A stretch of DNA of 64,000 bases from Cytobacillus firmus. GTDB taxonomy: Bacteria; Bacillota; Bacilli; Bacillales; Cytobacillaceae. The notes under the pieces are model-generated. The model was not told the origin of the DNA, ran no database searches, and saw nothing but the letters and a program-made list of their open reading frames with translations. Made by a program: the position numbers and the translations under genes. Below are positions 59,119 through 64,000 of the stretch, one piece after another. The stretch spans positions 1,075,001-1,139,000 of the forward strand of contig NZ_CP086235.1 in the NCBI RefSeq assembly GCF_023612095.1, written 5' to 3'. How positions within the stretch are numbered: the stretch's first letter is position 1; every line of letters starts with the position of its first letter.

Positions 59119-59696
59119 AAGTAACCAGCTCAGAAATAGTCATCAGTGCTGTTAAGCCTGATCAATATCCTGAAAGTCATTTGCCCGAATTTGCCCTGGC
59201 CGGCCGTTCGAACGTCGGCAAATCTTCTTTCATTAATAAAATGCTTAATCGAAGAGGACTTGCCAGAATATCCTCTAAGCCGGGGAAGACACAAACCCTG
59301 AATTTTTACCTTATTAACGAAATACTCCACTTTGTTGATGTTCCGGGCTACGGGTATGCAAAGGTATCCAAAAAGGAACGTGAAGCTTGGGGAAAGATGA
59401 TAGAAACATATTTAACAAACAGAGAGCAGTTGAAAGCAGTTGTGCTGATTGTTGATTTGCGCCATCCCCCTTCAAGTGACGATGTTATGATGTACAACTT
59501 TTTAAAGCATTATGAAATTCCCTGTGTGGTGATTGCCACAAAAGCGGATAAAATACCGAAATCCAAGTGGCAAAAACATATGAAAATCACGAAAGAAACA
59601 TTGGATATCGATCCGAATGATCAGATCATTATGTTTTCCTCTGAAACAGGCTATGGGAAAGACCAGGCCTGGTCGGCATTAAAAAGCTATATGTAA
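59115..59696 (+). CDS. ysxC: ribosome biogenesis GTPase YsxC (EngB)
   Basis: An essential GTPase for 50S subunit assembly. It is 193 residues. G1 is [12 protein letters not shown] (about 31-42), the G2 threonine is in GKTQT, G3 is [10 protein letters not shown]4 is TKAD and G5 is SSETGYG. It overlaps lonA through ATGA, giving the conserved lonA-ysxC pair, and ends in a strong terminator before the transporter insertion. Confidence 0.96.
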   Translation: MKVTSSEIVISAVKPDQYPESHLPEFALAGRSNVGKSSFINKMLNRRGLARISSKPGKTQTLNFYLINEILHFVDVPGYGYAKVSKKEREAWGKMIETYLTNREQLKAVVLIVDLRHPPSSDDVMMYNFLKHYEIPCVVIATKADKIPKSKWQKHMKITKETLDIDPNDQIIMFSSETGYGKDQAWSALKSYM

Positions 59697-59697
59697 T

Positions 59698-59733
59698 AAA
59701 AAATCCCGCAGCATTTGCAGCGGGATTTTTTGT
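59698..59733 (+). terminator. intrinsic terminator of lonA-ysxC
   Basis: ATCCCGC-A-GC and GC-A-GCGGGAT pair around ATTT, with A-runs before and six T after. Confidence 0.9.
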
Positions 59734-59946
59734 TTTCTTCATTCAGGTCTTTCGTCCTGGAAAAGGGTATTTGAGATACCCTGTATATCACTATACATTA
59801 GGAATTAATTGGATATTAATTTTGTCGAAATGTAAGGAATCTAAAGGATACAGGAGAATATGGGGTTATGTTGGAGTCTATAGAGGATCACTTAATGAGA
59901 ACAGCTTATATACTTTTATTTCATAAATTATCATAAAATATGAATT

Positions 59947-59975
59947 TTGAGAATATTCATAAATAGTGATAGAGT
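59947..59975 (+). promoter_or_regulatory. probable promoter of the amino-acid ABC transporter
   Basis: TTGAGA at 59947-59952 and TAGAGT at 59970-59975, spacing 17, about 47 bases before the binding-protein gene. Confidence 0.5.
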
Positions 59976-60022
59976 TAAAGGGCACATAAAAAAGAGAGAT
60001 ACTGAAGGGGGAATTTAGACTA

Positions 60023-60805
60023 GTGAGACATTGGTTAAAAGGAATCATGGCAGCTGCTTTTGTATTGGTCCTGGCTGCATGCGGATCAGAGGAAGCGTCT
60101 AAAAGCGGAATGGATCTAGTAGACGAAGACAAATTTACATATGCGGCTTCTGGAGAGTTCAAACCTTTTAGTTACACAAATGATGATGGAAGCATGAGCG
60201 GCTTTGATATTGATGTAGCAGAGGCTGTAGCAAAAGAACTCGGACTTGAACCGGTTCAGAATAAATTTAAGTTCGGCGGTATAGTGGAGGGAGTTAAGTC
60301 AGGCCGTTTTGATGCAGCGGTAGCCAGCCACACCATTACCGAAGAACGTTTAAAAGCAGTCAATTTTTCAACTCCATATTACTATTCAGGCCCGCAAATA
60401 TATGTGCGACCGGATAGCACGATTGAGACACTGTCAGATCTTGAAGGCAAGGAGATAGCAGTATCAAAAGGATCTACATATACTTCAAATGCAGAGGAAG
60501 TGACAGACAACATTAAGTTTTATGACAGTGATGTGGTCGCCCTGGAAGCATTGAGCAAGGGAAAACATGATGCTGTTATCACTGATTTTGTTACAGGCAA
60601 AGAAGCAATTGGCGCCGGAATGAAAATTGAAGGCAAAGAGCTGCTTGGCCGCAGTGAGCAGGCAATTGCAGTTGCAAAGGATAATAAAGAGCTGCTCGAA
60701 AAAGTGAATGAAGCTCTTGAAACACTTCGCGAGAATGGAACACTCACAGAAATCAGCAAAAAATATATCGGTGAAGATATAACAGTTGATCCTGAGAAGG
60801 AATAA
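60023..60805 (+). CDS. amino-acid ABC transporter substrate-binding lipoprotein
   Basis: 260 residues of the polar amino-acid (family 3) binding-protein class. The signal peptide ends with lipobox LAAC (Cys20). Mature part: GEFKPFSYTNDDGSMSGFDIDVAEAVAKELGL, with the ligand-contact region FDAAVASHTITEERLKAVNFSTPYYYSG, then a hinge and second lobe. It would capture an amino acid outside the membrane and deliver it to the permease. Cystine, arginine or glutamine cannot be told apart from sequence alone. GTG start after AAGGGGG. First gene of a three-gene transporter operon. Confidence 0.88.
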   Translation: MRHWLKGIMAAAFVLVLAACGSEEASKSGMDLVDEDKFTYAASGEFKPFSYTNDDGSMSGFDIDVAEAVAKELGLEPVQNKFKFGGIVEGVKSGRFDAAVASHTITEERLKAVNFSTPYYYSGPQIYVRPDSTIETLSDLEGKEIAVSKGSTYTSNAEEVTDNIKFYDSDVVALEALSKGKHDAVITDFVTGKEAIGAGMKIEGKELLGRSEQAIAVAKDNKELLEKVNEALETLRENGTLTEISKKYIGEDITVDPEKE

Positions 60806-60887
60806 CATTGCGGGCGGATGTGTATCAGACATTCGCCTGTTTTGTTTTTTTACACAAAATGAAATTGCCATCTGAAGGGGGATTTTT

Positions 60888-61535
60888 GTGGATTTATTTA
60901 CAAAGTTTATTGATACATATCCCGTATTTTTAAAGGGGATGCTCTTAACCTTTCAATTAACCATTGTATCAGTGTTTATTGCTATTTTTATAGGGTTGTT
61001 TTTTGCTTTTTTAAAGATATCAAGAGTGAAAGTTCTGGAATGGATTGCAGACATCTATATTTTTCTTGTAAGGGGAACGCCTCTTGTTGTCCAGATATTC
61101 ATTTTCTATTTCGGATTGACAGCGCTGGATATTTCACAGTTTTGGTCGGTTGTGCTAGGACTTGCTTTTCACAACGGTGCCTATATAGCCGAAATTTTCA
61201 GGGGTTCCATTCAATCCATCGACAAAGGACAAATGGAAGCAGGACGTTCACTGGGTATGACTGCCGGCCTTGCGATGAGAAGAATCATTCTTCCTCAGGC
61301 ATTCCGACGGGCTATGCCGCCTCTTGGGAATCAGTTTATCATTGCATTGAAGGATTCCTCACTGGCTTCCTTCATCGGCATGTACGAGCTCTTTAACGTG
61401 GCTACAACATATGGTTCCAATGAATATGACTACATGAGCTATTTGCTGATCGTAGCTGTTTACTATTTAGTACTTGTGCTTATTTTCTCCATCCTTGTAA
61501 ATGTGATTGAGAAAAGAATGGCAAGCAGTGATTGA
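60888..61535 (+). CDS. amino-acid ABC transporter permease
   Basis: A 215-residue HisM/GlnP-type permease with about five membrane segments. The conserved EAA loop region is MEAGRSLGMTAGLAMRRIILPQAFRRAMPPLGNQFI (split across helices), and RGTPLVVQIFIFYFG is the family motif after the second helix. GTG 60888 follows GAAGGGGGA. It sits between the binding protein and the ATPase, as in other polar amino-acid importers. Confidence 0.9.
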   Translation: MDLFTKFIDTYPVFLKGMLLTFQLTIVSVFIAIFIGLFFAFLKISRVKVLEWIADIYIFLVRGTPLVVQIFIFYFGLTALDISQFWSVVLGLAFHNGAYIAEIFRGSIQSIDKGQMEAGRSLGMTAGLAMRRIILPQAFRRAMPPLGNQFIIALKDSSLASFIGMYELFNVATTYGSNEYDYMSYLLIVAVYYLVLVLIFSILVNVIEKRMASSD

Positions 61536-61548
61536 GGAGGAATGAGGA

Positions 61549-62285
61549 ATGAGTGAATCGTACATGATCAAGGTAGAAAAATTGAACAAATCATTCGGGG
61601 ATCTCCATGTCCTGAAAGATATTGACATAACAGTAAAGGAAAGTGATGTTGTTTGCCTGATTGGTGCCAGCGGGTCCGGAAAAAGCACACTGCTCCGCTG
61701 CCTGAACTTTCTTGAATTAAAGGATAGCGGCAATATCATTTTTGAGGGTGAAAAGGTTGAGAAAGAAACACATGACCTAAATAAAGTAAGAGAAAAAGTA
61801 GGAATGGTCTTTCAGCATTTTCATTTATTTCCTCATAAGACTGTTCTCGAAAATGTGATGGAAGCACCATTGCATGTGAAAAAGCTTCCTAAGGACCAAG
61901 TGAAAAAAGATGCCCAGGAACTATTAAAAAAAGTTGGGCTTTCTGACAAGGAGAATGTGTACCCATCAAAACTTTCGGGCGGACAAAAACAGCGTGTAGC
62001 CATTGCAAGGGCACTGGCTATGAAGCCCGATATCATGCTTTTTGATGAGCCGACATCGGCACTGGATCCGGAGCTGGTGGGGAAGTGCTTTCCACAATGA
62101 AGGAACTGGCCCTCGAAGGCATGACAATGGTCGTCGTCACGCATGAAATGGGCTTTGCAAGAGAAGTGGCAGACTGGGCTGTCTATATGCATGACGGAAG
62201 AATTGTAGAAGTGGGACACCCGGAGGATTTGTTTAATAATCCAAAAGAGCAGAGAACCAAAAATTTCTTGGATTCGGTTCTCTAA
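61549..62285 (+). pseudogene. amino-acid ABC transporter ATP-binding protein, frameshifted by one base
   Basis: The energising subunit of the transporter. Frame 61549-62100 carries Walker A GASGSGKST, the Q-loop MVFQHFHLFPHKTVLENV, the signature LSGGQKQR and Walker [14 protein letters not shown]. It then ends prematurely after ELVGKCFPQ. The next frame, 62085-62285, continues with the H-loop [34 protein letters not shown]. Adding one G to the GGGG run at 62079-62082 joins them as [14 protein letters not shown] and gives 245 residues, the family length. A sequence error is the simplest reading. Confidence 0.92.
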
Positions 62286-62299
62286 ACAGTTTGAATGGT

Positions 62300-62340
62300 A
62301 AAAGACAGGGAAAAGTAAAATATCCCTGTCTTTTATTTTT
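62300..62340 (+). terminator. intrinsic terminator of the ABC transporter operon
   Basis: AAAAGACAGGG and CCCTGTCTTTT form an 11-base-pair stem followed by ATTTTT. Confidence 0.9.
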
Positions 62341-62385
62341 GGCAAGTTTCGAAAGGTTTGTTGCTTTTTGTATCTTATTTACTGA

Positions 62386-62515
62386 GTTGATTGTAGCGGA
62401 AGGTGCGAGACTCCTGCGGGAGTAGCGGGACAGGTGAGACCCCGCAGACGCGCAGCGTCGAGGAGGCTCACCGCCCGCCCCGCGGTTCGCTGAGCATCCT
62501 GGAGCGGAAATCAAC
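62386..62515 (+). repeat. dispersed repeat family B, copy 3
   Basis: 130 bases, almost identical to the reverse complement of copy 1 at 13689-13817. The two differ at the base after GTTGATTG and near the right end (CCGCGGTTCGCTGAGCATCC instead of CCGCGGAAAGCGAGCAGCC). Ends GTTGATT/AATCAAC. It lies between the ABC operon terminator and ysxD. Non-coding. Confidence 0.88.
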
Positions 62516-62558
62516 GGACTACATTAATAGGCAAACAACAATATATACGAAAAGAGCC

Positions 62559-63044
62559 TTATTTTTTCTTTGATAATAAAAAATATAATCCAATTAGCAT
62601 TAACAGGATTGGCCAAAACTGCCAAACATCCGAAACGCCATTGTCAAGAAGTCCCATCCACTCAGCTACTCTGTCATAAAACAGGAGCAATGCGGCAAGA
62701 ATTAAGAATAAGATGCCCTGGAATAATCCTGCGCCTGTTTTCTGATGCCGAAGGAGGAAGCCGAGAGCAATTATAAGAATGAATGTACCAATATGATCCG
62801 GCCAAATTTCGAGGCGGTTCACCACATGAAAATGCAGGCCAAATCCGGTTAAAATAACCCCTGGCAAAATGGAATCATAATCCCTTGCGCCATATCCCTG
62901 AATTAAAAAGGCTGCTCCGACGATAATTAGAAGAGTCGGCCAGGAATAAAAAGACTGTAAGGCAGTAAATCCGCTCTGCTGGAGAAAAAAGTAGGCTCCA
63001 AATCCGAGTAAAATAATTCCGGGGAAAATACGCTGATTTTTCAT
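62559..63044 (-). CDS. ysxD: polytopic membrane protein YsxD-like
   Basis: 161 residues. Four to five membrane helices with short loops (FPGIILLGFGAYFFLQQ, WPTLLIIVGAAFLIQGY, ILPGVILTGFGLHF, GTFILIIALGFLL, LFLILAALLLFY, FWPILLMLIGLYFLLSKKK) and repeated PxxLxxxG motifs, like the LiaI/LiaF-type membrane region. It occupies the ysxC-hemA interval, where B. subtilis has ysxD. The frame can start at TTG 63062, but ATG 63044 with GGAAGTGG upstream is preferred. Function unknown; envelope sensing is only a guess. Confidence 0.78.
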   Translation of the reverse strand: MKNQRIFPGIILLGFGAYFFLQQSGFTALQSFYSWPTLLIIVGAAFLIQGYGARDYDSILPGVILTGFGLHFHVVNRLEIWPDHIGTFILIIALGFLLRHQKTGAGLFQGILFLILAALLLFYDRVAEWMGLLDNGVSDVWQFWPILLMLIGLYFLLSKKK

Positions 63045-63220
63045 GAAAAACACCACTTCCAATAAGGTTCACTTGAATCCGGCAAGATTTTTTGTTACTG
63101 TACATAAGGGAGTATTTGTCTATTTTAAGATTATCTTATACAAGGCTCCTGTTTAAAATATAGTATCATATGTGTTCATTATCTGTTCACATTTAAGCAT
63201 TAATTGAAAAAATAAAAATG

Positions 63221-63235
63221 ATATAATTAATATTA
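63221..63235 (+). promoter_or_regulatory. possible PerR box overlapping the hemA -10
   Basis: Matches TTATAATnATTATAA at 12 of 15 positions and contains the hemA -10 TATAAT (63222-63227). hemA is a PerR target in B. subtilis. The -35 is weak; TTGAAA at 63204 is only 12 bases away and cannot pair with this -10. Confidence 0.45.
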
Positions 63236-63271
63236 ATGAACTAGGCAATAATTCTGGGGGTGTCAATTTCA

Positions 63272-64000
63272 ATGCATATCTTAGTCGTCGGTCTTAACTA
63301 TAAAACTGCCCCTGTTGAAATCCGTGAACGTCTAACCTTTAATCCTTCACATTTGGGCGAGGCAATGAAGACTTTAAATGACAAAAAAAGCATTTTAGAG
63401 AATGTCATTCTGTCTACTTGCAATCGGACCGAAATTTATGCAGTTGTGGACCAGCTTCATACTGGCCGCTATTATATAAAGGAATTTTTGGCAGAACATT
63501 TCAATATGGATCAGAATGAATTTTCGCCATTCCTATTCATTTATGAAGGGGATGGGGCCATAGAGCATCTATTCAAAGTAGCATGCGGCCTAAACTCCAT
63601 GATCCTTGGCGAGACACAGATTTTAGGACAGGTAAGGTCCAGTTTTCTGGGAGCTCAATCGGAAAATTCAACCGGTACCGTCTTTAACCACTTGTTTAAG
63701 CAGGCAGTAACGATTGCTAAGCGTGCACACTCCGAAACGGAAATAGGGGCAAATGCAGTCTCTGTCAGCTATGCAGCTGTGGAACTGGCTAAGAAGATTT
63801 TTGGATCACTTGAAAATAAACATGTTCTAATATTAGGAGCCGGTAAAATGGGTGAGCTGGCAATCCAGAATCTTCATGCCAACGGAGCCAGCAAAGTAAC
63901 GGTTATTAACCGTACATTTGAAAAAGCGCAGAATCTTGCAAGCCGTTATGCGGGCCAGGCAAAAACACTGCATGAGCTTCAATGTGCTCTTGTTGAAGCT
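63272..64000 (+). CDS. hemA: glutamyl-tRNA reductase, 3'-truncated by window edge
   Basis: The first enzyme of tetrapyrrole synthesis, reducing Glu-tRNA to glutamate-1-semialdehyde. About 243 of the usual 450 residues are visible. [21 protein letters not shown] opens the catalytic domain. The active-site cysteine is in [13 protein letters not shown] (about residue 50). [24 protein letters not shown] and the NADPH-binding [13 protein letters not shown] follow. Start ATG 63272; GGGGGTG upstream. The end lies beyond the window. hemAXCDBL would be expected downstream. Confidence 0.95.
   Translation, partial: MHILVVGLNYKTAPVEIRERLTFNPSHLGEAMKTLNDKKSILENVILSTCNRTEIYAVVDQLHTGRYYIKEFLAEHFNMDQNEFSPFLFIYEGDGAIEHLFKVACGLNSMILGETQILGQVRSSFLGAQSENSTGTVFNHLFKQAVTIAKRAHSETEIGANAVSVSYAAVELAKKIFGSLENKHVLILGAGKMGELAIQNLHANGASKVTVINRTFEKAQNLASRYAGQAKTLHELQCALVEA

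Noticed and set aside
63204..63209. TTGAAA as -35 of hemA
   Set aside because: Only 12 bases from TATAAT, too short for sigma-A.

Overview
The window is 64 kb of chromosomal core genome from a low-to-moderate GC, endospore-forming Firmicute of the family Bacillaceae (Bacillus sensu lato). The gene order from thrS to hemA largely follows the Bacillus subtilis arrangement: thrS, infC-rpmI-rplT, ysdA/ysdB/ysdC, sspI, rlmP, pheST, rnhC, zapA-yshB-polX-mutS2-yshE, lcfA-fadR-fadB-etfBA, trxA, uvrC, lysC, yslB, sdhCAB, ysmA-gerE-ysmB-racE, gerM-rph-rdgB-ysnB, ilvBHC-leuABCD, ysoA, tig, clpX, lonB, lonA-ysxC, ysxD, hemA. Spore genes (sspI, gerE, gerM, lonB) confirm a sporeformer. The exact genus cannot be fixed from this sequence; a Cytobacillus- or Mesobacillus-like organism is a guess. 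There are no phage genes, transposases or CRISPR arrays.

Layout. 1-3.2 kb: end of thrS and the L20-autoregulated infC operon, with an AUU start on infC. 3.3-7.6 kb: small membrane proteins, a sigma-W-type promoter for ysdB, an all-alpha dUTPase, an M42 peptidase, a frameshifted sspI and an rRNA methyltransferase. 7.6-18.6 kb: Phe T-box and pheST, RNase HIII, division and DNA-repair genes. 18.7-24.8 kb: fatty-acid degradation (lcfA, fadR, fadB, etfBA) with a FadR operator, then thioredoxin. 25-28.6 kb: uvrC, lysine riboswitch and lysC. 28.6-41 kb: succinate dehydrogenase (sdhA frameshifted), spore regulator gerE, racE, an extra RecQ helicase, gerM and nucleotide/RNA housekeeping. 41-50.2 kb: tRNA-Arg, Leu T-box and the ilv-leu operon. 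50.2-59.7 kb: trigger factor, ClpX, LonB, LonA and the GTPase YsxC, a protein-quality-control block. 59.9-62.3 kb: a polar amino-acid ABC transporter inserted into the conserved ysxC-hemA interval. 62.5-64 kb: ysxD and the start of hemA.

The most unusual content is non-coding. There are two families of dispersed, hairpin-forming repeats. Family A has two copies, one of them lodged inside the pheS T-box leader. Family B has three copies of about 130-184 bp with near-complementary ends. In both families the copies differ in sequence but keep their base-pairing. Three otherwise well-conserved genes (sspI, sdhA and the ABC ATPase) each carry a one-base frameshift. Two are one base short in a homopolymer and one has an extra base beside a G-run, so sequence error is the leading explanation. 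Terminator-like hairpins sit just upstream of sdhC and between leuB and leuC, where they could act as attenuators.
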